From positions 38,298,862 to 38,362,861 of the forward strand of contig CM049307.1 of the NCBI GenBank assembly GCA_026874595.1: a stretch of DNA of 64,000 nucleotides, written 5' to 3'. This DNA comes from Sipunculus nudus. Lineage: Eukaryota; Annelida; Sipuncula; Golfingiida; Sipunculidae. The position numbers and the translations under genes were made by a program. The notes below the pieces were generated by a model. The model searched no databases, was not told the origin of the DNA, and saw only the letters and a program-made list of their open reading frames with translations. Of the stretch, positions 50,088-62,200 are shown in pieces. How positions within the stretch are numbered: the first letter of the stretch is position 1; each line of letters begins with the position of its first letter.

Positions 50088-52989
50088 CATCAGGTCATGT
50101 GAACTGCTGCGCCCTCATTTCTGGTTGACCTCTGACCTTTCCTTGCTGCCCAGTGTCCATTTGTGCGTCTGTTTCCACACATAAACCTGCATATCTCGGG
50201 AACCGTTTGACCAATCAGGCTAAAAATTTTGCACAAATGTAGCCCTTTGATAGCTTTATAACATACACTAAAAATGGTGGCGCCACCTGCAACCATTTTT
50301 GCACAGTATGCATCTGTTCATCTGCCTTAAGATAATATATCCCATATCTCAGCAGTGGTTTGACTTATCCACCTGAAATTTTGCAGGTTTATACATCCTG
50401 GACAATTTTCTCGATTTTATGACAGGTGGCGCCACCCACATTCACGTTTACTCTGCAGACATCCAAGCTCATATCTCGGGAACCGTTTGACCAATTGGGC
50501 CAAAATTTTGCATGTGTATAGATCTCACATAGCTCTTCATCATAGGCAAAACTGGTGGTGCCACCTGCAACCACTTATGCACAGCGTCCATCTGTTCATC
50601 TGCCTTGGGATAAAATCACTCATATCTCAGCAGTGGTTTGACTTATCCACCTGAAATTTTGTAGGTTTATACATCCTAGACAATTTTCTCGATTTTATGA
50701 CAAGTGGCGCCACCTACATTTACGTTTACTCTGCAGATATCCAAGCTCATATCTCAGGAACCGTTTGACCTATCAGGCTTAAAATTTTGCACAAATGTAG
50801 CCCTTTGATAGCTTTATAACATACTCTAAAAATGGTGGCGCCACCTGCAACCACTTATGCACAGGGTCCATCTGTTCATCTGCCTTGGGATAAAATCACT
50901 CGTATCTCAGCAGTGGTTTGACTTATCCACCTGAAATTTTGCAGGTTTATACATCCTAGACAATTTTCTCGATTTTATGACAAGTGGTGCCACCTACATT
51001 CACGTTTACTCTGCAGATATCCAAGCTCATATCTCAGGAACCGTTTGACCTATCAGGCTTAAAATTTTGCAAAAATGTAGCCCTTTGATAGCTTTATAAC
51101 ATACTCTAAAAATGGTGGCGCCACCTGCAACCACTTATGCACAGCGTCCATCTGTTCATCTGCCTTGGGATAAAATCACTCATATCTCAGCAGTGGTTTG
51201 ACTTATTCACTTGAAATTTTGCAGGTTTATACATCCTGGAAAATTTTCTCTATTTTATGACAGGTGGGGCAACCTACATTCACTTTTACTCTGCAGACAT
51301 CCAAGCTAATATCTCAGGAACTGTTTGACCTATCAGGCTTAAAATTTTGCACAAATGTAGCCCTTTGATAGCTTTATAACATACACTAAAAATGGTGGCA
51401 CCACCTGCAACCATTTATGTACAGCGTCCATCTGTTCATCTGTCTTGGGATAAAATCACTCATAGCTCAGCAGTGGTTTGTCTTATCCACCTGAAATTTT
51501 GCAGGTTTATACATCCTGGACAGCTTTCTCGATTTATGACAGGTGGCGCCACCTACATTAACATGTACTCTGCAGACATCCAAGCTCATATCTCGGTAAC
51601 CGTTTGACCAATTGGGCCAAAATTTTGCATGTGTATAGATCTCACATAGCTCTTCATCATAGGCAAAATTAGTGGCGCCACCTGCAACCAATAATGCACA
51701 GCACCCATCTGTTCATCTGCCTTGGGATAAAATTACTCATATCTCAGCAGTAGTTTGACTTATCCACCTGAAATTTTGCAGGTTTATACATCCTAGACAA
51801 TTTTCTCGATTTTATGACTAAGTGGCGCCACCTACATCCACGTTTACTCTGCAGATATCCAAGCTCATATCTCCGTAACAGTTTGACCAATTGGGCCAAA
51901 ATTTTGCATGTGTATAGATCTCACATAGCTCTTCATCATAGGCAAAACTGGTGGCTCCTGCAACCACTTATGCACAGCGTCCATATGTTCATCTGCCTTG
52001 GGATAAAATCACTCATATCTCAGCAGTGGTTTATCTTATCCACCTGAAATTTTGCAGGTTTATACATCCTGGACAGCTTTCTCGATTTATAACAGGTGTC
52101 GCCACCTACATACACGTTTACTCTGCAGACATCCAAGCTTATATCTTGGGAACTTTTTGACCGGTTGGGCCAAAATTTTGCATGTGTATAGATCTAACAT
52201 AGCTCTTCATCATAGGCAAAACTGGTGGTGCCACCTGCAACCATTAATGCACAGCAACCATCTGTTCATCTGCCTTTGCGTAAAATCACTCATATCTCAG
52301 CAGTGGTTTGACATATCCACCTGAAATTTTGCAGGTTTATACATCCTTGAAAGCTTTCTTGATTTTGTGACAGGTGGCGCCACCTACACTCAGGTTTACT
52401 CTGCAGACATCCAAGCTCTCATCTTGGGGAACCATTTGAACGATTGGGCCAAAATTTTGCATGTGTATAGATCTAACATAGCTCTTCATCATAGGCAAAA
52501 CTGGTGGTGCCACCTGCAACCACTTATGCACAGCGTCCATCTGTTCATCTGCCTTGGGATAAAATCACTCATATCTCAGAAGTGGTATGACTTATCCACC
52601 TGAAATTTTGCAGGTTTTTACATCCTGGTCAGCTTTCTCGATTTTATGACAGGTGGGGCCACCTACAATGGTTGCAGGTGGTGCCACCATTTTTATGTAT
52701 GTTATAAAGCTATCCAAGGGCTACATTTGTGCAAAACTTTTAGCCTGATTGGTCAAACGAGTGTGAAGATATGTGGATTAATGTGTCAAAACATACGCAC
52801 AGATAGACGGACTGGAGAGAGGAAAGGTCAGAGGTCAATGCAAAATATTTTTGCACCAGTTCACATGAGACCTGATAATCGTGTAAAGTTTTGGAAAAAT
52901 CTGTCCAGGGGTCTCAGACTTCTATTCCCGAAACAAACGCTTTGGCGGCGGAACCAAGTGAAAAACATAGTATCCGTTTTGGCGGATAC
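50088..52989. mobile_element. Rearranged array element, same family as 25869-27352, with an inverted right end
   Basis: 50088-52664 is a plus-oriented array of about nine 278-bp units (GGTGGCGCCACCTGCAACC-type sites near 50280, 50555, 50833, 51116 and on). At about 52665 the orientation flips: 52665-52989 is a minus-oriented 5' end finishing in the hairpin GTATCCG-TTTT-GGCGGATAC (52970-52989). No CTAG end is seen. Confidence 0.75.
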
Positions 52990-54310
52990 AATAGAGTGGA
53001 CTGGTCTCAACTTTTTATAGACACTAACAGAAACCGAAATAAAAACTTGTGTGGAAACTTTCAGTGTAAAAATTAAACCTTTATTATATCTGAATGACAT
53101 CTATGGACACTATGGCTGGTTGTACAACATGTGCTGGTAGATAGTAGGATCTGTCAGTATCAACAAAATGAGTACTATGACTACGCCTTGAAAGAAAATA
53201 CAAATGTGACTTTCACAGGGAATGGTGATGATAGTAAAATTACCATCATCAGTCTGAATGGCTACTTTGATGGAAGTCCACTGCACATACAGTTTATACA
53301 CATTCACAAAACCTTGAGTTAAAGCAAACCTATATGGTAAAATATGGTGGTTGTCAAAGATCCACAGAATGTTCATACTGATATGATTTGCTGTTCATAA
53401 TTCACTTTTTATAGTACATGTTACAAAGAAATAATAATATATGAAAGCTCTATCTTAATACTTATAATTTTACATGATGATATTTAAAATATGCATTACC
53501 CGGAATTTTGTATAAGGATTATAGTATCTCTGAAATGTTGGCCTCCAGCTGCAATATATAATCCCAGAAGTAATATGATATTGAACAGTATGGTTATATT
53601 GCGTTTTGAGCAGCTGCCACAATTGCTCCTTTTAGTTTCTTCTGCTGCCACTAGATAGCAGCACCATACACTCCATGCAGACATGACACCTTGAGTCAAT
53701 GGAAATGTTCCATTCACCAGAGATTCAGTTAATCCTGGAAATTGTTGGAATTATAATATATATTCCAAGAATTGTAGCTTTACAATTATCTATAGCAAAA
53801 TACAAATCTACCTTTTATATTTATTTCTCCACTTCTACATACCCTCCTGTCAACCTGGAGTCGAACCCAGGTTGGTGGCGTACAAGTCCGGCAAACCAAC
53901 CGCTTTGCTAGAAAAGCAAGCTTCCCTAGCGAGACAGTTCGGTCCGCTTTTATGTGCACTCCGTAACAACATACTCCTAAAAGATCACATTTTATGACTG
54001 TTTATTGACCATTTCATAAATAAATGACAGAAAGGATGAAAGAAATTCCATAATACTAGAAAATCATATTTCATTACTTTTTTAGGACATTTCTAGGTTT
54101 CAGGACTTTTTAAGAACTTAAAATTCATAATTCAACTCTCATCACTATTAAAACTAACTAAAGGATGTATATGCACAGTGGTTCAGGTTTCGGGAAAAGG
54201 TATTTTGGGTGGAGGATTTGTCATTCTACTTTAATTTGCAGATGAGGATGCAGTGAACCCTAGAGCCTTACTTAGAATCTACCAGGCTTCTTCTTAGAAG
54301 ATATTGGTCT
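52990..54310 (+). other. Intergenic stretch with little structure
   Basis: Between the array and the next MITE only the tRNA-like fragment at 53850-53945 stands out. ORFs here are short and have no recognisable motif. Confidence 0.6.
53850..53945 (-). mobile_element. tRNA-like SINE head
   Basis: On the minus strand: TAGCAAAGCGGTTGG resembles an A box, and GGTTCGACTCC is a perfect B box about 40 bases later. The arms do not fold into a clean cloverleaf and the region continues into AT-rich sequence, so a SINE head or tRNA pseudogene is likelier than a working tRNA. Confidence 0.5.
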
Positions 54311-54597
54311 TAGGCCAAAAAAAAAAAGAGGTATGGTTCTCAGGCACTTTTTTTTAAATCAATGTGGGTGGGTGATTTTTTTTAACCTTTGTGTGTTTTT
54401 GTAAAAATGTCATATGATCAGGGAAAAGCATGATAATAACAGAATTTGTTTGCTAAACAGATATAAGCACTACATAACAAAAGAAATCTTATCAAAATTG
54501 TATTATTTTTTATCTTCTTGAAAAATCAAAATTTTTTATGCGGGGGTTTAAATTGACGCGGGTGGTGCCTGAGAACCATACCTTTTATATTGGCCCA
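54311..54597. mobile_element. MITE with TAGGCCAAAAA terminal inverted repeats, copy 2
   Basis: Left TAGGCC-A(n)-GAGGTATGGTTCTC, right GAGAACCATACCTTTTATAT-TGGCCCA, inverted. The interior matches 14235-14532 in the opposite orientation. Confidence 0.75.
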
Positions 54598-54914
54598 ATG
54601 GCCAAAAAACACCCTGCGCATGAATACCCAAATTGAGACTGTCCTCAAAGTACTTAATTGTCATAGTTTGGTGCTCTTATCAAACCCTGACCATGCAAAA
54701 ATGTATTACAGCTCATTGGGAGTTGCGGTTTTTAGTACAGGGTTAAACAGGAATGTCTGAGTTATGGGTAAACCACTAGTTTTATAATACAACTTCTATT
54801 CCCTTGACATGGTTTTTTATCTTGAATCACAAAGCTTCCTTTTATGTTTGTGATTGATAAATATGGATGGACAATGGACATAGCACAATAAATGACAGAG
54901 GTACAGAGGGTAGT

Positions 54915-56134
54915 TTCAGCTTTTAAACTAGAGGCTTTATTAAGTGCTAGTCATATTCCACTTAAAATAACAATACATGTATATGTAGGTATCTAAGCAT
55001 GGTTGACAATGCATGCCAAGCTTCTCAAACAGAAAAGATTACTGGTCTCACAATTTGCTGTTGAATAAACAGATGACCTGCAAGCAAATGTTTCAAACCC
55101 TGCAATATTATTAACAATTCCTCACACCTTGGACCTTCCTTGCCCTTTGGACACACTGGCAACATACCGTAAAGCAGTGAGGACATATTTGTAATGAAAC
55201 CCCTTCTCATGAAACCACCCATGTGTGAAATTTACAAGTCTGACCTTATACACTATGTTGTGTCTTTGCCCTGTTTAAGCAATATAACTGTTGCTAGAAA
55301 TATCACTGACTAAGATGAATCAATGATAAGCATTAACAAAATTTAAATTTTGATACTGCCATGACAAGGTCATGGTTATTTCAATATCTGAAAGTACGAG
55401 CTGCATCAGCATAGAAACCATATCTTTTGTACCCCACTCTCTGTTGAAGTAGTGGATCCTTTCAAATGCATGCACACAAGAAGCAGGGTATATCAGTGTA
55501 TGTTAAACTTCTTTGCTGTACTCTGGCATTGGTTTGTTTACATTACCATTTTAACGGGCCACTTTTTGCAGAGCTCTAGTAGCTAATTTCACCAAAGCAG
55601 GTTTCTTTTTTTTAAGACAAACAAAATTCACTAATAAGTGCACAGAAAGCACTATTTATTTATCTGTTCAGCTCTAAAATTTTACCAAGACTGTGTTAAC
55701 ATTACTGTCATCCAGGGGGCGCAAATGTGTAAAATGGGTTCAAAGAACTTCAGTCACCACTACTGTACTACTGTATCCTCTGCTGTGATAATGGATGCTA
55801 TATATTGTGTATAACAGTATTCAAAGGAACTTTATTCTGACTGATATAAGATGAAATATTAAACAAGTTTGACGGTGGAAACTAAGAGATCTGCAACTAA
55901 GGAGCTTGTAATAATGCTCTGCTTGACCTATTCTCGCATCTACCATCCCAGCACCCCATCTGTCATTACTGGTGTGTATATATAGAGAAAAACAGCTTAA
56001 AAATATGAAAACAATAATGAATCATGAAGTCCTCATGGCAATGTGCTGAACACTGTCCATAGATTGTTATGATGTATTTACAATACGCCTTAACAACACA
56101 GGGTTTATCTTTCATACACAAGTGTCTATTTTGA
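54915..56134 (-). other. Probable 3' UTR of the POLDIP3-like gene
   Basis: Non-coding stretch after the TGA, down to an AATAAA on the minus strand at 54936-54941. The extent is inferred from that signal alone. Confidence 0.4.
54936..54941 (-). terminator. Candidate poly(A) signal for the POLDIP3-like gene
   Basis: AATAAA on the minus strand, with T/G-rich sequence about 40-60 bases further along that strand. Confidence 0.4.
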
Positions 56135-56261
56135 TCATATTTTCACTGTGAACGTGACGGGTCGACTGGGAGCTTCATCCTCCATCTGTGATTTGAACAA
56201 CGCTTTGTGGATGAGGTCCATCCCCACAGGAACACCTGGTCCTCCGGCACCTTTACCAAGT
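56135..56261 (-). CDS. POLDIP3: POLDIP3-like last exon, conserved C-terminus and stop
   Basis: Acceptor AATTTCAG. Encodes LGKGAGGPGVPVGMDLIHK, then ALFKSQMEDEAPSRPVTFTVKI and TGA. The HKALFKS plus terminal TF-VKI pattern is the POLDIP3 C-terminal signature (KALFKSS ... EFKIKL in human). Confidence 0.88.
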
Positions 56262-59200
56262 CTGAAATTATAATAATTACATCATGTATCAAATTATAAT
56301 GCAGTGGAGTGCTGTTAATTAGACTTCTTGGGGGGTAAGGTTTATGTTCAATGGACTTAAAAAATTAAACTTCTCATAAGTACCTTAATATATTTTCATG
56401 CTGTTTTTGGTGTAAATTTGTTTAACATTTAACATTCAGATGGTCTTAAGAATGACAGAAACAGGAGGGTGGCATGGCTGTTATTTTCTCCAGGTCAGGT
56501 GATAATTTGACCCCTGAGGTCATATTGGATGTCAGATTGGTCTGAAATTTATTACCTCAAATAATACAAGAGACTTTTAACTTTAAGTTAATGCGAATCA
56601 TTTTCAAATGTTTGCACTAACAGCCATATTGGACTTAACACAAGTCTAAAAATTTGAAAGCACTGATCTCCTCATGGGTGTCAATGTTTGTGAAAAGTCA
56701 AATCTTATCAAGAAAAATAAGTGATTTTGCTCTTTGTGGCCATACTGGATATTAGGCAGGTCTGTAATTCAATATGGCGTGAGCCCTCAAAGGCACCAAT
56801 GGCTAACATGAATTTTAGAAAAGTTAAAACATAGCATGTCTGAAATACTGCAGTAGAACAGTAGAAAGAAAATCAGCAACTGTAATTTGATAGGGCTGAA
56901 AGCTGTTACGGACAGCAAACATCCCTGTGTATTGAGAAAGATCAAATGTGTTATCTTTGAGATACCGCATGAGAGAGAAAATCACTGATTATGCTCTGAT
57001 GGCCATATTAGTTTTTGGATGGGTCTGTAATTCAGGAAAGCAAAGGGCCTCATAAGCACCAATCAACTCTGTGAATTTGAGAAATGTCAAGCTTATTCTC
57101 TTTGAGATAATATGCAAAAAAGAAAATCACCAATTGTGCTCTGGCAGCCAAATTGGATTTCCAGCAAGTCTGTAATTCCATATGACTGGAGCCCTCATAG
57201 GCACCAATCATCCCTGTGAATTTGTGAAAGATCAAACATATTCTCATTGAGTTATTGCGCACCAAAGAAAAACACCGTAAAAGAAGGCGTTACTGATGCA
57301 CGGGAGGACGGACCGACAATGTGATCACTTAAGGGCACTGCTTTTCAAGAGGGGCCCTAATAACATAAACGTGAGTTTTTTTTTGTGGTAAGGACTTCAC
57401 AGTATACATAATATTTTGTAAGTATGTACATGTGAAATGTAAACAGGTGTGACCAAGAAACATAATTAATTTTGATTATGATGTTTGGCAGTCAAGTAGA
57501 ACCAGCCATCAACACAATTACCAACTAGAAGAAGGTTGTTATGAATGTAAACAACCTTTAGTAAGAGGGTTCAGTGAATGATGAGACAAGTAGATCACCT
57601 GAGAGGCTGTGGAATAGACGCTGATGTTGACAACAAATCCTCTTCAAAGCTGACATTACTCTGCTCAGGTCGGGACAGCACTGGCTGAGTTGTTGGTAAT
57701 GATCGTACTGGGGCAGCTTTGGGTGGAGCCATGACCCTGGCTTGGGCAGTGGCTTTAGGAGGCGCTGTGATTCGTTGTGCTGGTCTGGCTGGAGCAGCAG
57801 CTTGTACAGGGCTGGTAAGTCCTCCCCCAGATACTATCCTCACCTGCATCGGCTGACCTGGAAAAACAAGGACATTACTGTATTTATTCTTATTTGGCAA
57901 CCCCTTAAAAATAATTAATTTTCTCAGAGGTCGAGATAATGGAGGATATTTGAAAATTATCTTCCTGCTGAATCTGCGATGGTCGAGATTTTAGAGGCAT
58001 GCGGTTGGATAACCTAAGCTTCCCCTGAGACGCCGAATGGCTCTGACACTCAAGCGGTCATATGGATTGAGTGATAATATGGGTATTTAAAAGTATTATA
58101 ACAGTATTTCCTACAAACGGGCTTCAAACCGTCACATGAATTATAAGGAGTCCGCAAATGAATAATCAAACTGAGCTCAGTCACTTTACAATATGATCAC
58201 TACTTCGCGTGTAGGTACCATCGGTTGACATTAGACGCAACTCACGTAACTACCAGTTTTTTCAAGTTTACCCACCAGGCGGCGGTATCAGCAGGCCGAA
58301 AAGGGATAAGCAGCTGCACGCAAGTTGGAAGAAGACTTTATCAAAAATAACTGGATATTATCAGATAACTTTTATTTGCATAATACGTAATAAATATAGG
58401 AATTAAAGTAAAGGCGCATTAAAATATATACGACCGGAAATGGTCCAAGCTCCCGTGCCCTGGATCAGACCCTATTTTGTATGCGCGGACACCCATCCAA
58501 AAACTACCCGGGTCAATCAAACTTAACTAAGATGATTGTTGTAACTGTGTAACAGTTACTCCACCACGCACGCTTCTTCAGTCTTTGTAAAAAACTAGGT
58601 AAAGAAAAAGATATTTATTGCTTCCCTGGACAATAAATATATATGAAATAATAATTTATATAAATCAAGATAAATATCAATAGAATCTGCTTTATTATTC
58701 TTTTATCTCTTTTGCTAAATATTCCGCGTGAATTGCACATGGGGCACGTGCATACCAGGAATGGTACACGAGTTTGCTTAGTCACAAACACCCATTTACC
58801 TTATGGTTAAGTCCTATTTCACAAAATGGTGACCACTTTATTGAGGCCCCATTTGTGGTCGTAATTTCCAGGATTTATATTTTTGGTGATGGGCCTTAAA
58901 GTATCATGCCAGCCTACAAAATTCTTACTGAATTAATGTAATCACACATACCATCCAGCTCCCTGTTGTTATATTTCTTCACGGCTGCCACAGCATCTTC
59001 CTTATTTACAAACACAACTTCGGCAAGGCCCTGCTTGATGACACGAGCTTTCTTCAGTGCTCCAACACACCCAAACAGCTCCTGTAAACACGTGTGCATA
59101 TTACAGAAGAACTGAAGTGTTCTTGGGCGTAGTAAAGTAAGTACAAGAAGGGACCCTGGTAAAAACCCCATATAATATGAATCATACAATAAATAACATA

Positions 59201-62200
59201 AACTGGATTTTATTATAATTTGGTTATATATAATTTAAACTGGACTTATATTGTACAAATGACTAAATTCACACCAATCTTCAAGGGAAGAAACTTGCAT
59301 TTATACTTCACTTAAATAATGATGAAATTTGACAAACTTCAAATATAGTTGGAAAACAGATGGAAAACAGTTCATAAATAACCATAAAAATCAAATGAGT
59401 ATGACCACTCCTTAATTATGTGAGAATAAGGGTCCAACAGATACACATGCCAACTAAAGCAAAAATGCATCTTATCAACTGGTCTGGAGATAATGTGTCT
59501 GATTTGAACATTTTACTAATGGAGGACAATCAATGCTGATGATTATAAACTTCCCCTGCAGGTCCAAATTGGGGGCTGTTCCAATTTTGAACCATGTCAG
59601 GTAAACACCAAAGGGGAGAGTTACAGCACGGTCAGTAATGATCTACATTAGTAAACGTAGTTCAAAGTTTATTCCAGTAAATCGTTTATGACAGTAAAAC
59701 CTTTGTAGATGAGAACTGAAAAGTTACCCCTATAATTCTGATAAAGTGAATCACAGTTATGTTTCTTGATATCAAAACAATAATTGAAAAAATAAATATA
59801 ATTAAATTTCACAAAAAAAATACTTGCCATTTTTTTCAAACTGCAGAGAAATATTTAACCAACGACTCTATACTAAGTTATCACATAAATAGTTATTCAA
59901 CCAATATTTACATTAAAATTATCATCATTTATTTTTAATAACATAATCATTACTATGAGATATAGTACACACAGTGTCATAAGGTTGGTGTAGAAAGAAA
60001 TTTTGAAAAGAAATGTAAACAAGGGACCTATGGGTCACTGTGCTCAGCTGACGTTAACCTTGAAGGTAATCATAATATCATAAAAATAATATCAAATGGA
60101 GAAAAAGTGTAAGAGGAAGAGGTAATAAAGGCCATGGTTGGTTTATATGATTGGTTTGTATTGATGAGCAAGAAATTGTTGCAAAAAATATTTTGTGACC
60201 TGACCATGTGTTTCCTAATGCTGAAACTAAAGCATGTGAGCAGTTTGTGAACAAATGATCTGTACTATTACCATGATCATTAGTTGGTTTTTCGATTAAC
60301 TGTTGACATTTCAGTAGTTTACACATTTGTTCAATTGAATCTATTTTTTTGTATAATATATATTATTAAATATATATGTATTTTTTTATGAAATGTATAC
60401 AGTTGAAATATAGCTAATTAACAACATAAACAAACAAAGGCAAACAAAGCCTGATCTCAAATTCTGCTGAGGCAGGAAAATAATGAACAAATGTTTGTAT
60501 TAAATCCTCATTTTTTTATCACATCAATTATTTTCTAGTTTAAGTTTATATTTCTATACATTTCCAATTTAACATATATATCTGAATATAAAAGTTGATT
60601 CATAATTCTCAATTGCATCATCATAAATCTCAATCTTGTCAGATAACACCACATCATGCATACAAATGTTAATTTATTTTTTACCACAAAAATATATCTT
60701 TTAAATCTCCAAAACAATAAATATCTAAAAATAATACTTGATTTAGATTTCACAATTTTTAATTGTGTCTTTATTTATCCATAATATGCTTAATATTTTA
60801 TAATAATTTAAGCATACTGATGTGTTCAATTATATTTGTTAAAATCATTTAAAAGAAAATTGATTTCTTTAAAAATGCTACATTACACAACATTGCATCT
60901 TCTGGATTACACCTTGAATTATTTTTTCAAGGAAAGTTTTTGCATATTGGAGTGGAAACAGCATTCCAATTAAGGAGATACAGTGAAAACAATAATAATT
61001 ACTGCATAACACTTGGTGGGTTGGGTTGGAGGGGGGGGGGGGATTGAGGTGGTGATATGAGAATAACTGTACACCTGTCACAGCAGGGGATCTCCCCCAG
61101 TGACTGTAACAAATCAGAAACCCTGGCATAGCTGACTTCCAGTGACCTTGAGTGGGACCCTGCATCTGTAATCAAAGCAAGTGACTACAGAAACCATTTG
61201 AAAATGGCCCAGCTTAAATGAACCTCTGTAAATTATAGAATAATGACATGAGCTAAAGCATATGGACTGTGTAATAAATGAAACCTTTGGCCTGAAACCA
61301 TTTAGTGATGCACCAAGGGAAAATATGGGCCTACGGTAAGTGTCATATAAAAGTTCCATTTCATAAACAAATAATGTGTGAAGGTAATTAAGTTTTCAAA
61401 AGTTAAATATATGGCCATATGAGTTAAAAATTAATCCCACAAAGTTTGACCAATATTCCTAATTTTTAAACTAGGTTTAACAGTGTTATTCACACCTAGG
61501 CCCTGCCAACTTTAAGAGATATGAATGAAATGCTACCAAGTATTTATATCTTCTAAAATCTTGTCAGTTAGCACTTACATTAGGTCCTAATATTTTACCA
61601 TATTTGAATATTGGGATTAAATTCCTGAAAATTTTTTTCTTAAAAAAAAATCAAAATTGTCCAAGTCTCGACAAAAAGAATTTTTTTAACATAAAAATTA
61701 TAAGCAGGGAGGGGTCTCTGTTGTTACTGTTCATCGCTGAAAAGATGTGAAATTATAAGATTCATCTTGTTTAGAGTACACGTCTGTCAACAGAATGGGG
61801 TGGGGGAGGGGGGGGGGGGGAGAGAAAGGCTCCCTGTGGTATTTATGCTGGCAGCCTGATCAAGCTCAACAAGAGAGAGGGCTTGCCCTAGTGATGGGAT
61901 TACATAATAGCCAGGGGAGCATTGAGAGTTGCACTGAATGACCTACAGTGACCTCAGTGGACTGCTTGACAATGTAAGGGAATACAACAAGAGCCTCCAA
62001 ACAAATTAAATAACTAGCCTAATTTTGCAGCTTTTATTTTCAAATTTCAGATTTTAACAGATTAAATCCTTATGTGTACATGCTGTGAAAATAACATCCA
62101 CAGTACTTACAGGAAAAAATCGTGCCGTGGCCAAAGTTGGGCAAAATTTAAGGTACTGATTTTATATTTATGCTAATAACTTAAAAAAAATGCATTTTTC

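Noticed and set aside
53850-53945. Functional tRNA gene on the minus strand
   Set aside because: Good B box, but the A box is imperfect and the acceptor and anticodon arms do not pair cleanly.
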